From Megaustenia siamemsis (taxonomy: Eukaryota > Mollusca > Gastropoda > Stylommatophora > Ariophantidae): a stretch of 64,000 bases of DNA. The position numbers were made by a program, and so were the translations under genes. Within the stretch, counting starts at the first letter, position 1. The number at the start of each line of letters is the position of its first letter. This document shows positions 12,752 through 24,349 of the stretch, in pieces. The notes under the pieces are model-generated. The model saw only the letters and a list, made by a program, of their open reading frames with translations. It was not told the DNA's origin and did not search any database. Location of the stretch: contig JAVIAB010000124.1 in assembly GCA_032433765.1 (NCBI GenBank), positions 96,581,702-96,645,701 of the forward strand, in the 5' to 3' direction.

Positions 12752-13347
12752 GTTAAAACTGTCATCACCACCAAACGTACGACAATCATCATCATCTCCG
12801 TTTTCATAGTTTCAATATTAACGGCAGCTCCGAGTTGCTTCGCTAACAAACTGGACATGAAATTCATCCCGAGAGAAATAAAACTCTCGTGGGCCTCGTT
12901 TTTTAAGAGAACAGAGACACTATCGAATCGGTGTCGTTCGTGGTTAACAGCATGCTACTTCCTTTTGTTTTTTGTACAATCATCGTTGTCTGTACCGCAA
13001 CATTGGTCTATAAGTTACGGAAGGCGACACAATGGAGAATGAAGACATTGAAAACTTCTTGTGGTGAAAATGTTTCTAGTCAAAACCAGAAGGTGGCCAA
13101 AATGGTAATGATGATTTCTACTCTTTTTATTGCCTGTTTTACTCCCGATATATTTATATTTCTTGGATTTATAATAGAACCTGAGATTTTCATTGGTGGA
13201 AAATACATAAATAGTCTTGTAATCTTTGGATGTGTCGGGACTTTAATCCAATCAGTTAATTCGTCAATGAATATCTTCATTTATTATAAGACGAGTAGTA
13301 GGTACAGAATTGCCTGTAAGTGTTGTATTGTAAGCTCCTGTAAGTGA
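12752..13347 (+). pseudogene. GPCR copy 1 exon 3 (TM4-TM7), disrupted
   Basis: Begins VKTVITTKRTTIIII after the CAG acceptor. A one-base loss near 12870 and a TAA near 12904 break the loop before TM5. From 12931 the correct frame is open again to a TGA at 13345, with FVVNSM, CFTPDIF (TM6), NSSMNIFIYY (TM7) and a Cys-containing tail. At 596 nt it is one base shorter than in copy 2. Confidence 0.85.
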
Positions 13348-13745
13348 TTGCCGAATACTTAAACCTACTTCGTTGTACATCGGACAGATCCATATGTTTG
13401 TCACAGTCCAAAGATAATGTAAATATTATACTAAGCTGTTTTGTTGCATCTATCCTGACCAACTTATGGAGCTGTATTAATTGTTCATTCATATTAGTTC
13501 AACGTGTCTTCACTGCATATAGCAGATCGCAAAGTATCCAAAATAATATAAATGTTTTTTTTTACATCTTTGAACTAGATGTAATTATGTTTAATCTTGT
13601 TATTTGATAAAATCATAGCATACCAGATCAGAATTCACACTCTCTGCATGAGCGAAATATATTATTTAACTTGAAAAAAAAAATAACACATTATTAATAA
13701 ATGTAGCACTTTTTTTATAACACTTTTTGACCCATAATTATGCAA
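13348..13745. other. Spacer downstream of GPCR copy 1
   Basis: No feature seen apart from A-rich runs. Confidence 0.5.
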
Positions 13746-13748
13746 GAT

Positions 13749-14012
13749 AGGAGCCGTAATAGCTTAGTGGTTAGTGAACTGGACTACAAAGGACAAGAGG
13801 TAGGGTTCGATCCCAACCGACGGCTTCCGGTTTAACCCAGCCTTTAATGGGGACCGGATTTTTTTCTGGGAAAGTAAAGCGACACGGGTGTAATACCGAC
13901 CACATTACCCCAAAAATCATGTGCCGAAGGTCTGTAAAATTTATGGTCACTAACACCATATTCCCTATACGCCACTTGGCGTGACGGGGGTACTTTACAT
14001 TTTTTTTTTTGC
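13749..14012 (+). mobile_element. tRNA-derived SINE (family 1)
   Basis: GGAGCCGTAATAGCTTAGTGG head, B box GGGTTCGATCCC, the family body, the 3' CGCCACTTGGCGTGACGGGG element and a poly-T-rich end. Essentially full length. Confidence 0.85.
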
Positions 14013-14246
14013 AAGATATAAGATATCCGACAAACAATCATCATCATGATGCAGACAGATATTGTGTTAAGAAGTTAATTGAAAATTCATGTAGTTCTAT
14101 ACAAGACTAGAGAAGTTTGACTCAGACATGAGCATCAATTTTCTACAATAGTAAACAATTTCAATGCAAACAAGTGCATTCATCTGATTAGAGTCACAAG
14201 ACTGCACCCACGCCTGCATACTGAATGATTCGATGAGCATGATTAA

Positions 14247-14490
14247 AAAGTGGAGGTGGGCTTTGTATGCATACAATGTGTTTACTCCGACATCCATGAG
14301 TCCACGTCACTCCTTGGAATGAAAGAGATGGGGGTTAAGATCGGCACAACCAGAAACGAGAAACTTATTGGACGTATAAGAAGATTTATCAGCCAACACA
14401 GAACTGGAGTCGTCAGTCGCTGGACACTGCGGGCCTCGCTGAAGATAGGATCTGAGCACCTATGGTCATGTTAGGAGTGCAATGATGATG
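14247..14490 (+). mobile_element. Deleted copy of the RNase H-like fragment at 15497
   Basis: Starts with the same AAAAGTGGAGG and ends with the same NWSRQSLDTAGL-like coding stretch as 15497-15915, but lacks the middle. The open frame is broken and there is no independent domain. Confidence 0.6.
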
Positions 14491-14499
14491 ACCCGCAAA

Positions 14500-14995
14500 T
14501 AACTCAATGCAAAACCGTAAATACAATAATACTAAATCTGTTGGTTCTCTTCGAAGGTTTTAAGTATTTCGAGTAGATGATTGGAGCATCGATGACAATG
14601 TCGTGGGGAATTGATGATGATCCTAAAGAGGTGTAACATAACATAACATACAATAACACAATAAGCATTCATCTTCACACACATTCAGTAGTTTGGCGCA
14701 GGCTGCAGTCTCAACTTTAATGTCCGGATAGTTTAATCAGACCTTTCCCCTAGTCTTCGGCACAGGATACCACAAGAGGTCGAGGCGATGGAATCATGAC
14801 ACGGGTTCTCCACCCCTTCCACCACCACTACCTACCCAGACTGTAAAGTTATTAAAGGGCCTAACACTTGGTCGTCCAGGTCATATTCTGATTATCAGAT
14901 CACCTCCTTTTAGACAGTTCTGTCTAGAGTTAATTTCATCACGTGCCTACATATTTTTACTATGAAGGTTATGTATGTAAAGTTTCATTCATTCA
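14500..14995. other. Repeat-like spacer, not identified
   Basis: Contains a short tandem ACATAACATA run near 14635. I could not assign the remainder. Confidence 0.4.
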
Positions 14996-14999
14996 CTTT

Positions 15000-15275
15000 C
15001 CTCTCTGACCGACGACAGCACATAGGGCGGAAGTCATAGTTCTCAGCCATTGCCGATTTGCTTCTAGTTCTTACATTTCTTTGTTGGTTCGTGCTCCACT
15101 GGTTGAGCCGCCCCTAGTAATTGTTCTGCATAGCCATTCTCTAGATCTGCCTTGCTTTCTGTTAATAGATGGTTTACACATGAATGCATTTGACGAAGTC
15201 TTTTTCATTCATTCTCAGCACATGACCGATTTAATTCGAGCATCTTCTTCTTTCATAGCTCGATGCGTATTCTAG
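15000..15275 (-). mobile_element. LINE C-terminal remnant
   Basis: Minus-strand reading gives GHVLRMNEKDFVKCI, then REWLCRT and EANRQWLRTMTSALC in slightly broken frames. The order (GH-x-x-R-M, R-x-W) is that of LINE C-terminal segments. Confidence 0.45.
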
Positions 15276-15496
15276 TTTAGATTTGTCTCTTATATGTTTG
15301 TTTGAAATGTATTATATTCAGATTTTCTTTTAAATGCCACGAAGACATTTCATTTCAATAGCATTATATTTCCTATTCAAAGACGTGGTGTATTTCCAAC
15401 TTTCACATCCTTATGTTTGTTTGACGTCAGTGAAATCGTGGACCACAACTTCCGTTTCGGCAACAATCGATGTTTTATGATGGTGGCGTAAAAAAA

Positions 15497-15915
15497 AAGT
15501 GGAGGCGGGCTCTGTACGCATGCAATGGGTAGTGTCATTGCGGAAGTCAAAAAATCGTAAAGTCACCTTTGTCTGTGTCCCTGGACTTGCAGAAGTACGG
15601 GGAAATGAAAGCGCGCACAGGTTGGCTAGCTACGCTGTTGTTGAGAACGGGCAACCAATGGTTCGGGCGGACATCATCAATGCCCTCCGAGATGTGGGAA
15701 GATCACAGGACTTCGACAAACACAAATCCACGTCACTTTTTCTGATGATGGAGATGGGAGTTGAGATGTGCACAGCCAGAAATGAGAAACTTAGTGTACG
15801 TGTAAGAAAACGTATCAACCAGAACTGGAGTCGTCAGTCGCTGGACACTGCGGGACTTGTTGAGGAGGGGATCTAAGCACGTATGAACATGTTCGGAGTG
15901 CAATGATGATGACCC
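15497..15915 (+). mobile_element. RNase H-like domain fragment, probably LINE-derived
   Basis: An open frame of 125 residues (15499-15876) includes VTFVCVPGLAEVRGNESAHR, resembling the W-V-P-G-H-x-G-x-x-G-N-E-x-A-D segment of RNase H domains, but with L for the usual His and H for the usual Asp. It then has RADIINALRDVGRSQDF and a C-terminal NWSRQSLDTAGL. RNase H normally removes RNA from RNA-DNA hybrids during retrotransposition. The substituted residues and missing N-terminal half suggest it is inactive. It could instead be a captured host fragment. Confidence 0.55.
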
Positions 15916-17615
15916 GCAAATAACTCAATAGCGGCTTATTATCCCGCTGATCAACCGTCCTTTGCAAGAGAGGAGATAAACAACACCTCCATTTTGAACC
16001 GGAAATAACTTATGTAACGTAGACATCTAAACTTACATCTAAAATATGTATTGCTAATATGCATGTCCGCAAACAATTAGTTATTCTTTAATTGATCTAT
16101 AGAACAAAGGCAATACACAATGACATTTAAAAAGCAGATATTCATAGAAAGAAATATAATTCCCTAAGATCACCTTTCAATGGTAACATTTTACAAAAAG
16201 TAGTAATTAAAAGATAACAAAATCATAAAAACTGGCAATTCACTCCGTGATGTTATGACATTAGTTATAATTTCATGAAAGAGTGTTATTAAAATGGTTT
16301 ATATGTGAGCTATCATTAAAAATGTATAAAACCATAGTGACATTTCACTGCCAAATTATATATATTTTGAACTGATAAATATTCACTGTCACAATTTTTT
16401 TTCAGACATTGTTGGTCTAATCGGTTTGTTAAAAAGTCTGTTATATTTTTTATTTCTTTAAATTGTACCATATAGTTATATAAATGGACATTGTTTATTA
16501 GCCTATAAAAATTACTGCACTGAAATTGTCATATTCATTAAAATTACGAAACATAAATTCGTTATTGTAAGTGTATGTACATCAGTGTGTAACTAATGCT
16601 AGTTTTCTCTTATATTATTGAAGCGTCGAAAAAAAAAAAATTAACGTTTTCTTCATTGGCTTTTTATTTATATTTGTAAAGTGTGCTACCAATAACAAAC
16701 ATGGTCACTCACGACTGATCATTAATGAAAATGTATCAATACAATGATAAAGAGGCCTAAGAAAAACGCATGGAACGACCACAATAGGCATAATCAGAAA
16801 TGATATTATAAAAGATAGAATGGGTATTTAACTGATCAAAATCTACATACAGAAACAACATAAGTGAAATGAAATGTAATAGTTTGCCCATCTAGAAAGA
16901 ATATTGCTAGATTTCCTACAATACAATGCATATATTAAAAGAGCAAAATTGAAAAGAGCAAGCGGTAGGCCAGAATGGGATGAACATACAACAGATAGAA
17001 GCGAATACCCATTTTATTTCTAACATTACAGTAATATGCTTTATTTACTTTTATTTCTTCATTCTGACATGGTGTAGTTATAAATACATTCTTATATTCA
17101 TATGCAGCTATTTTAAATAATAAATTAACTTTTATTTGAGTGAAAATTGTATTTGCACGAAACAACTCGTTATCCATGAATTATTTTACTGTCATCAAAG
17201 TTGCTAATTCACAATTTAGTGTAATAAATGTCTAAACAAATTCTTCAAAAATGTAACAATTATAAGTGTGTATTATTGACTAAAATAACAAAGAAAAAGG
17301 TAAATAACGAAAACAAAATAATAGTAATATGCTAGTTTAAAATGCTTTATTATTAAGAATAGACTCATACATAAATGTACGACAGTGTTTTATCATATTT
17401 GAACTTTACATACATACTTTCATTATTAAATACTTGTGTAGGCATGAGGATTATATTTCACAATTTTAAACTTATAAATATAAGATTGCAGACAATCAAC
17501 CATCTTAGAATACATAAAGAAACAACAGACATAATGGGAGAACGAGAAAATGATTGAGTACTGCGGTAAAGCTGGTCGCAAGAAGCCAGTAGTGGGGTGA
17601 TACGTACATTACTTT
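15916..17615. other. Long A+T-rich gene-free stretch
   Basis: No exon, RNA gene or element recognised on either strand. The few open frames are short and A+T-driven. Confidence 0.6.
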
Positions 17616-17624
17616 AAATTATTG

Positions 17625-17874
17625 TGATAGCTTTACCAAAAAAAAATGAACACAACAGATTACTGACGTTTCGGCATATTTGCTGCTTTCTTCAGAAAAC
17701 GAGAACAACAACAACACACGATGAGGCGCAGATAAATATTACTACATCTAGGATGATTGGGACATGTAAGTTAACGAGAAGTGGATGGAGGGGTTATTGG
17801 ATGAGATGGTTAAATGAGGGAGATGTGCTACATGTTGGAGGATAGGTGACATCTGGAAATATGAAAGTATAAGA

Positions 17875-17876
<2 letters not shown>
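17625..17876 (-). repeat. Left arm of a large inverted repeat
   Basis: Matches the reverse complement of 18231-18466 with clear but imperfect identity (shared ACACACGATGAGG, CATCTAG-ATGATTGGGACA and GGAGGATAGGTGA). It contains, on the minus strand, CTGAAGAAAGC then GCCGAAACGTC (17664-17695), a signature seen near the ends of Penelope-like elements. Confidence 0.8.

Positions 17877-17914
<38 letters not shown>
17877..17914. repeat. (AT)n microsatellite
   Basis: Pure AT run at the inner end of the left inverted-repeat arm. Confidence 0.95.
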
Positions 17915-17917
<3 letters not shown>

Positions 17918-18230
17918 AATTTTAAAAAGTGAGGCTTATCATGTAGGCAGAAGCTGTCCGCTCACCGTGATAGATGGCTATCCTGGTTGGTCAGTCACGT
18001 GGTTAGACGAGAGGTCAGAGTGGTTGTGAAACAATTAAGCGTGGCACAGATAGAAACTGAGGGTCCATGAGGGTGTATAAGTAAGCAGACTGAGCCGACA
18101 TAGACCAAGTACTCTAGCGATGAGTGGGGCGAAGTGAGGGACAGGTACTGATAAGATATTTCATCTTTACTTACCGCTACGATGGCTAAGTAATGTCTGG
18201 CCGGCTCGTCGGCTTTCACACCCCAGTATT

Positions 18231-18466
18231 TCACATATTTATACATTTCACCTATCCTCCACCATGTAGCACATTTCTCTCATTTCATCATCGCATCTCT
18301 TATCCCTCCGTCCACTTCTCATTAACTTACTTGTCCCAATCATTCTAGATGTAGTAGTATTTATCTGCACCTCATCGTGTGTTGTCGTTGTTTTTGATTT
18401 CTGAAGAAAGCCTCATGTACGCCGAAACGTCAGTATTCTGTTATGCCCATTTTATGTAAAGCTGTG
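18231..18466 (+). repeat. Right arm of a large inverted repeat
   Basis: Plus-strand counterpart of 17625-17876, carrying CTGAAGAAAGC and GCCGAAACGTC at 18401-18432. The spacer between the arms (17915-18230) is unique and has no recognised gene. Confidence 0.8.
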
Positions 18467-18569
18467 ACCATACATATATGAGTGTACGTTGCACGCCACT
18501 GCAGGCTCCCAACAGATATAATTTTTTGGCTACATGGTAAGACAGAAAGACCAAATCATAATATCATCA

Positions 18570-19393
18570 TCATCAAGTACCGGGCCTGCTGGCGCAGGTG
18601 ATCATGTCTCTCCACAACTTTCGATGTCGGTAGCTATCTATCATTTCTGTTGTTGACCTTCTGCCAATCCATTCTCTTAAGCTATTATTTTTTCTCTTTG
18701 CTTCCATCTATCTCTTCGTCCCTCAATTTTTACAGTTGTTAAAATATATTCTAGTTGTTCTCTTCTCATTATATCGCCAAAAATGGTGATTGTTTCTTCC
18801 TAATATTGGAAATTAGCTCTCTTTTGCTTTGACCTCTCTCAGAACATCTTCATTACTCTTCTTAGCTGTCCATGGTACTCTGAACATTCTTTTGTAAAAC
18901 CACATTTCTACAGACTCCAGTGATTTCCTTGTCTGGTGTCCTATTGTCCATGATTCGCATCCATATGTTAAGACTGGCTCTACGTAACATTTAAGAACTC
19001 TTTTTTCTTGTTTCTATTGTCAAAAATGGATTGCATAGTATCTTCCTCATTTTTTTGGAAAGCTGCTTTTGCCTGACCCATTCTGCATCTCACCTCTTTT
19101 GTACACCTTCCGTCTGAGGTTAACAAAGTTTCCAAGTATTTAAATTCATTTACATGTTTAAATATTGTTCCACTTGTTTTTATTTTGCTCCGAGGTGATG
19201 TCTTTTTCTTTGTTGTTACCATCACTTCTGTCTTTTTACTATTAAGACTGAGTTCTTTATTTTTGCTTTCTTTCACTATAATGTCCAACATTTCTTGTAA
19301 CTCATTTTCACTCTTAGCGATTAAAACTGTAACATCAGCATACTTTAGATTATTTATATTTAAGATGTATTCTGATAAACATATAAATCTCAA
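18570..19393 (-). mobile_element. BovB-like RTE LINE, 3' half
   Basis: The minus-strand frame 18980-19393 encodes NLKYADVTVLIA (the catalytic box, with V for the second D), ELSLNSKKTEVMV and FKYLETLLTSDGRCT. Downstream, in broken frames, are the RREQLEYI and GRRDR segments and a terminus ending in CAT repeats. Loss of the second catalytic Asp and several stops mean it is inactive. Confidence 0.85.
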
Positions 19394-19395
19394 TA

Positions 19396-19600
19396 TAACG
19401 AGCCTTTAATCAACGTTGCGAGATCACCAAAATCACGCCTAACCATGACAAAGATGGATTGTTGAAATATTAGAAACACCGGGAGACATAACAACAGCAA
19501 AGGTCTAATAGTAGAGTAAACGATCACATATTATATCAACCCTCGACTTTGAAAGGAAAGTGAGGAAGGAAAGAAGGAGAAAAAGTAGTAGAAGATAAAC
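19396..19600 (+). mobile_element. Second-family LINE, 3' end fragment
   Basis: Degenerate copy of the 3' end of the 20405-22400 element: ACGAGCCTTTAATCAACG, AATATTAGAAACACC, and the CCCTCGACTTTGAAAGG-AAAG purine-rich tail. Confidence 0.7.
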
Positions 19601-19604
19601 ATCA

Positions 19605-19812
19605 GTAGACACAGACAGGCGGCATAGGCGATAACAGTGGAATGGCACACTCATTGCGGAAGTCAAATAGAAGATGTTTTTTTTTTTTAAAATCCCTAGG
19701 GGAAAGTGGAAAGACTAAATATGCTTGAAGAAGCCAGATGGAAACATAAATGAAGTAGATGGAGGAAATGTGGAGATGTCTTAAGAGAATGTCACCAACT
19801 AAAACGGTTTGG
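19605..19812 (+). mobile_element. Third-family LINE, 3' end fragment
   Basis: Matches the 3' region of the element at 29280-29660: CACTCATTGCGGAAGTC, the CCCTAGGGGAAAG region (GKR-type motif), and the AGCCAGATGG and ATGTGGAGATG segments. No open frame remains. Confidence 0.55.
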
Positions 19813-19814
19813 AA

Positions 19815-20115
19815 ATTGTATTGAATTGCAAGAAATGTTTGACATGCAAGTGAAAGAACGCATCAAAGAAGGTCTTAGTCTGAATAGTAAGAAAACAGAC
19901 GTAATGGTCATATCTAAGAAATAACCATAACCAGATGCAACATAAAAATAAACATAACAATTAAACAAACAAATGCAAAGCGTCATATACGTTGGCACAA
20001 TAATAATATCAGATGGAAGATCCACCACAGAAATAAAAATGTGTAATAGTACAGTCTAAAATAGTAGTTCAGAAAATGAAAACGTTTTGTGGAATAAGTA
20101 AGTCTATGTCAATAG
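19815..20115 (+). mobile_element. BovB-like RTE LINE fragment
   Basis: Encodes LQEMFDMQVKERIKEGLSLN, then KKTDVMVISKK and GTIIISDGRSTTEIK in broken frames, the segment just downstream of the YADD box. Ends abruptly near 20115. Confidence 0.7.
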
Positions 20116-20134
20116 AAGCGAGAAAGGTAAAGGT

Positions 20135-20400
20135 AAAGTGCGAGACTTGAACCGGCGTCTTAGCACGCGAGTTTCCACCAATATGTGCTCGGTCGCCTAT
20201 CCAGAAATGTTTGGAGATTTTCTGGATAGTGTCGCTTCAAGCATCGAAACTCACAATGTGAGACGGCATTCCTCACCTTCCCAGAGTACCACCTTGGTAC
20301 CCATTTCTGCCAACGGCTGGGTCGACAGTGGGGGATTTTTTTTTTCCAACCACGAGTTGAGAAATTCAACAAACTCCCTAACAAAGTATTCACGGTAGAA
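20135..20400 (-). mobile_element. Possible tRNA-derived SINE or tRNA-like repeat
   Basis: The minus strand carries GGTTCAAGTCTCGC, a good pol III B box, preceded by a tRNA-like stretch and a possible A box. No second copy in the window confirms a family. Confidence 0.35.
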
Positions 20401-20404
20401 TAAG

Positions 20405-22400
20405 AGTGAAAACAATTTAAGGAAACAGTAACAACACCTCTAAAGCATTTTCTGGAACGAAGCTAAGAACAAAAGAAAAGAAAAAAGAGCACCCCAAGGT
20501 GGAACGAAACAATCAGAGAAGCAATTAAAGAAAATAAAAAAACTGTAACTTAAAAATTGGAGGGAGAGCAAGAACCAAGAAAAATATGAACAATATGCCT
20601 TAGTTCGAAAAAGAGTTAAAATCGTGATCAAAGAAACTGAACAAAAGAATTGGACAGAATTCGGATAAATCATGAGCAGGGACTTCAAGACAGCCACAAG
20701 CGATTTCTACAAAACAGAAAAAGCCACAAGAGCGAGAAAAGAAAACCATGATCCTATTGAGCTCATAAATGACAAAGACGGACAGCCAATATCAAATAAC
20801 CAATATATGCAAAAGAGATGGAAAGAATATTTTGAAGACCTGATAAACATAACAACTACTAATAAGACAATAAAAACCACGCTAGAACTCACAAATACTG
20901 AACCCAACATCATGAAGTAAAATTTGAAGAAGTAATCAAATATGCACCAAAATATAAAGCAACGGGGATAGATAACATACCAATAGAAATAATAGCAGCA
21001 GCAGGTGAAACAGGAGTGACATGGCTAAACATAATATTTAATGCAGCATGGCATGAACAACAAGCCCCAGAAGACTGGCAACAGGCAATCATCGTACCAA
21101 TATGGAAAAATAAAGGTAACAAAAGAGACTGCAATCAATATAGAGGTATATCTCTCTCAGCCATGTAGGAAAGCTATACGCCAAAATCGTGAAAAAAAGG
21201 TTGAGACCAATAATAGAACTACAGTTAAGCGATTCTCAAATGGGGTTTCAAAAAAAAAAAAAAAACAGAGGATTTACTGATGTTCTATTCACATTAAAAC
21301 AGCTTGAAGAAAAAACGACAGAACACAATCAAAATGTATACATAGCCTTCATTGACCAGGAATAAAAAATCGACAGAGTAAACAGTGAACAACTGGGGGA
21401 GATACTAACAACATACGGAGTAAGCCAACATCTAACCAACCTAATTAAAAGTCTCTACATCAACAGTAGCCGTAGGGTCAGAACAGCAGCAGGTTATACA
21501 GACCACTTCAAAGTTAGATCAGGTGTAAGACAGGGGTGCATACTATTCCCCCAACTGTTTATTACATACATGGACCATATATGCAAGCTAGCCAACCCAT
21601 CATAGACAGTAGAGATCAACGAGCTTTTACTTGCAGACGATCAAGCACTAATACATGAAACAATAGAAGAACCTACAAGAACACTTAAACAAACTCAACA
21701 GCTCACGTATAATCTACAACATGAAAATCAACATCAGTGAAACAGAAGTCATGAATGTCGACAAAAAGAAACAGAACATCAACATATCTATAGAAGGCAG
21801 ACAACTAACACAAATAGAGGAATTCAAATATCTAGGAAGTTTAGTGACACACGATAATCCTCAAACAGCAGAGATAGAATCAAGATGCAACAAAGCTTGG
21901 CAAATCATTGGACAGTTATCACCATTATTGTCCAACAAGGAAATAACTCTGGAGGCAAAACGAGCACTATACAATACAATCTTCATCCCAACGTTGTGCT
22001 ACCAATGCCAGACCTGGACCCTAGATGCAAGAACAATAAGAAAAATAACCTCTACAGAGATGAAATGTGTTAGACGAATGAAAGGAAACAGTCTGAGAGA
22101 TAAGATCAGAAATGAAGAAATGAAAAAAAGCTAGGAATAGCCCCAGTCATAGAATATATAAGGAAACAACAGATAAAGGGGTTTGGCCACGTGACAAAGC
22201 AGAAAGATCAAAATACAACACAACGAGCCTTCAGCAAACGTTGTGAGAACAGCAGACCCAAGGGTCGACTACGAAAAAGATGGATCGATAGAATATTAGA
22301 AGCACTAGGAAACATACCAGCAGCAGAGGCGAACAGAAGAGCAAAATACCGCAAATTATATCTGCCCTCGACGCTGAAAGGCAGATGAGGAAGGAAAGAG
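20405..22400 (+). mobile_element. Second-family LINE (RTE-type), reverse transcriptase region, decayed
   Basis: Covers the linker after the endonuclease (NWRESKNQEKYEQYALVRK), the thumb/finger region (YKATGIDNIPIEIIAAAG), NQYRGISLS, the MGF-RKxRGFTD region disrupted by an A-run at 21250, VRSGVRQGCI, the catalytic box (LLADDQALI in place of YADD), FKYLGSLVTHD, CYQCQTWTLDART and the C-terminal RPKGRLRKRWIDRILEALG. Several frames and stops show it is dead. The order matches RTE-like LINE polymerases; the endonuclease is absent (5' truncation). The 3' end is a purine-rich tail. The same family appears at 24711-26431, 38237-40039, 42955-43290 and 19396-19600. Confidence 0.85.
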
Positions 22401-22504
22401 GAAGAGGAACCACGAGCACAATTCACACTGCTCTCAGCGGGAATCGAACACGGGTTGTCCGAACGGAACGTCGGTAGTCCAGTCGGGTGGTTTTCCGAGC
22501 GAGA

Positions 22505-22865
22505 AAGACATTTCAACAATGCTATATAGAACCAATTATGGTCTTATGGAAGTGAATCATGGACAGGAGAGAAACAAATTAAAAGACAATTGGAGGCCAC
22601 ATAGATGCGATTTTTCAGAAGAATGTTCAGATTTCCCGGGACAGCTAAAAAGCCCATCAAAGAAATTCTGAAAGAGGCCAACACAAAAAGGGAACGCATA
22701 AGCATTTTATGGCACATCATGAGAATGGAAAGTTGAAATAATTGGTTAAAACTTGAAAAATACAGGGAAAGAGAGGTCGCGGACGACAAAGATAGGAGAT
22801 ACCTGATAGCTTGCTGTGATGGCACGGAAAACAATCAACAATATAATTGATACGTTGTACTGTGT
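22505..22865 (+). mobile_element. BovB-like RTE LINE, 3' fragment
   Basis: Degenerate copy of the 2651-3124 segment: an NYGLMEVNHGQE region, PGQLKSPSKKF and EKERSRTT-like stretches in shifting frames. It abuts a SINE at 22868. Confidence 0.65.
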
Positions 22866-22867
22866 GT

Positions 22868-23130
22868 GGAGCCGCGATAGCTCAGTGGTTGGTGAACTGG
22901 TCTAAAAAAGGACAAGAGGTAGGGTTCGATCCCCACCGACGACTTCCAGGTTCACCCAGCCTTTAATAGATACCTGATTTTTTCTGAGAAAGTAAAGCGA
23001 CACGGGCGTAATACCGACCACATTACCCCAAAAATCATGTGCCAAAGGTCTGTAAAATTTATGGTCACTAACACCATATTCCCCATACGCCACTTGGCGT
23101 GACGGAGGCACTTTATTTATTTTTTTTTTT
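22868..23130 (+). mobile_element. tRNA-derived SINE (family 1)
   Basis: GGAGCCGCGATAGCTCAGTGG head, B box GGGTTCGATCCC, the family 3' stem CGCCACTTGGCG, and a T-rich end. It begins exactly where the LINE fragment stops. Confidence 0.85.
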
Positions 23131-23139
23131 ACTCGGTTC

Positions 23140-23570
23140 GGCATATAATGGTGATGTTTTTAATCTACCGAGCTTTGTAAATCGTTGTTTTTGCAGCTTT
23201 ATCGGACCTGTCGATTTATTGTACACCAAGATCACACCAAAATCACATAAAGTTTTCTGAACGATGTTGCGTCCAAGGTTTTGGAGAGAAATATGAACAG
23301 TTTTAGAAATTCTTTGTCAAAGTTTCTGCCACGGTCTCTATTACATCATCATTATAAATATACTAGTTGCATGTTCAGTCGTTACATTGGAATATAGAAT
23401 TCCACACAAGAAGTCATAGAATGTAACAAAATAAAAGCAAGTCTCACCTAAACTCCAGTCTCAACGCCACCATGACGTAATGGTATATAGTGTTGGTACC
23501 TATATACTTTTCACAGTTTTTAATAATAAAAATGCAATAAGCATTTAGCGTTTAGTGAAACTAGAAGTCG
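23140..23570. other. Spacer without clear feature
   Basis: No exon or element recognised. Confidence 0.4.
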
Positions 23571-23572
23571 AG

Positions 23573-23818
23573 AGCCACGATAGCTCAGTGGTTAGTGAAC
23601 TGGACTACAAAGGACAAGAGGTAGGGTTTGATCCCAACCGACGGCTTCCGTTCACCAACCATTTAATGGGAACGGGATTTTTTTTCTGGGAAAGTAAAGC
23701 GGCACGGGCGTAATACCGACCACATTACCCCAAAAATCATGTGCCGAAGGTTTGTAAAATTTATGGTCACTAACACCATATTCTCTATACGCCACTTGGT
23801 GGAAAGGGGGTACTTGTG
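23573..23818 (+). mobile_element. tRNA-derived SINE (family 1)
   Basis: GAGCCACGATAGCTCAGTGG head and GGGTTTGATCCC B box (one substitution); the 3' stem is mutated (CGCCACTTGGTGG). It lies about 530 bp upstream of GPCR copy 2. Confidence 0.85.
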
Positions 23819-23819
23819 T

Positions 23820-24349
23820 TGTTGAAACTGTCTACCACAATCCTTCGGTGAAGAACACAATATCTAGTCTTGAATAGACCATTTCCAGAACTCCAATGAT
23901 TCCTTTCTTAGATAATTGGTAAATTTAGTAAAATTGACCGCTCGACTTGGTATCAAAGGAGTTATTATTAAGCACTAAGCCTCCACGCTACATATATTTT
24001 TTATTTTAAAAATACACTAACATATTTCATTGCTAAGCTCTTTACCACATTTATTTTCTTCAGTATTTCATTTAAATGCACAAGTAAAATTAATTTAAAA
24101 ACAAAAATGAACTGATCTAAATTGACATTTCATCTTTTTTTATGTTTTCAGAGATAAAGAGAACATCGTCCTGCATAGAAAATACTGCTTTCCCTCAAAT
24201 TACAAAACAATCGTGTTCGACAAGATGTTAGAGAAATAACAAATACTTGATACACAGTGAGATAACTACTATTAAAAACAAAACTGCGTGAGGACTGAAC
24301 AGTTCAATGTGCCAAGTGAAGAACTAGATATTCATGATCTACATACAAA
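23820..24349. other. Upstream region of GPCR copy 2
   Basis: No core promoter motif is convincing. A pyrimidine-rich TTTTTTTATGTTTTCAG ending at 24151 looks like a 3' splice site, so a non-coding 5' exon may begin at 24152 and run into the start codon at 24350. Confidence 0.4.

Larger units (their letters stand above)
3675..13347 (+). pseudogene. Chemosensory-type class-A GPCR, copy 1 (pseudogene)
   Basis: Three exons (3675-3840, 7806-8019, 12752-13347) match intact copy 2 in order, splice sites and intron phase (phase 1, then phase 0). Exon 1 has two in-frame stops just after the start (TAG 3684, TAA 3696), although an ATG at 3708 could restart before TM1. Exon 2 lacks one base near 7849, within TM2. 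Exon 3 lacks one base near 12870 and then has a TAA near 12904 before TM5. Downstream TM5-TM7 and the C-terminus remain readable. Donors GTAAGT and GTAAAG and both CAG acceptors are preserved. The protein would have been a seven-helix membrane receptor. Intron 1 carries the 68-bp array and intron 2 the 29-, 13- and 39-bp arrays. I infer a paralogue that decayed recently, since it still aligns along its whole length. Confidence 0.85.

Noticed and set aside
22420..22505. tRNA-like stretch on the minus strand with GTGTTCGATTCCC
   Set aside because: Only a B-box-like motif is convincing; no A box at the right distance and no stem pairing.
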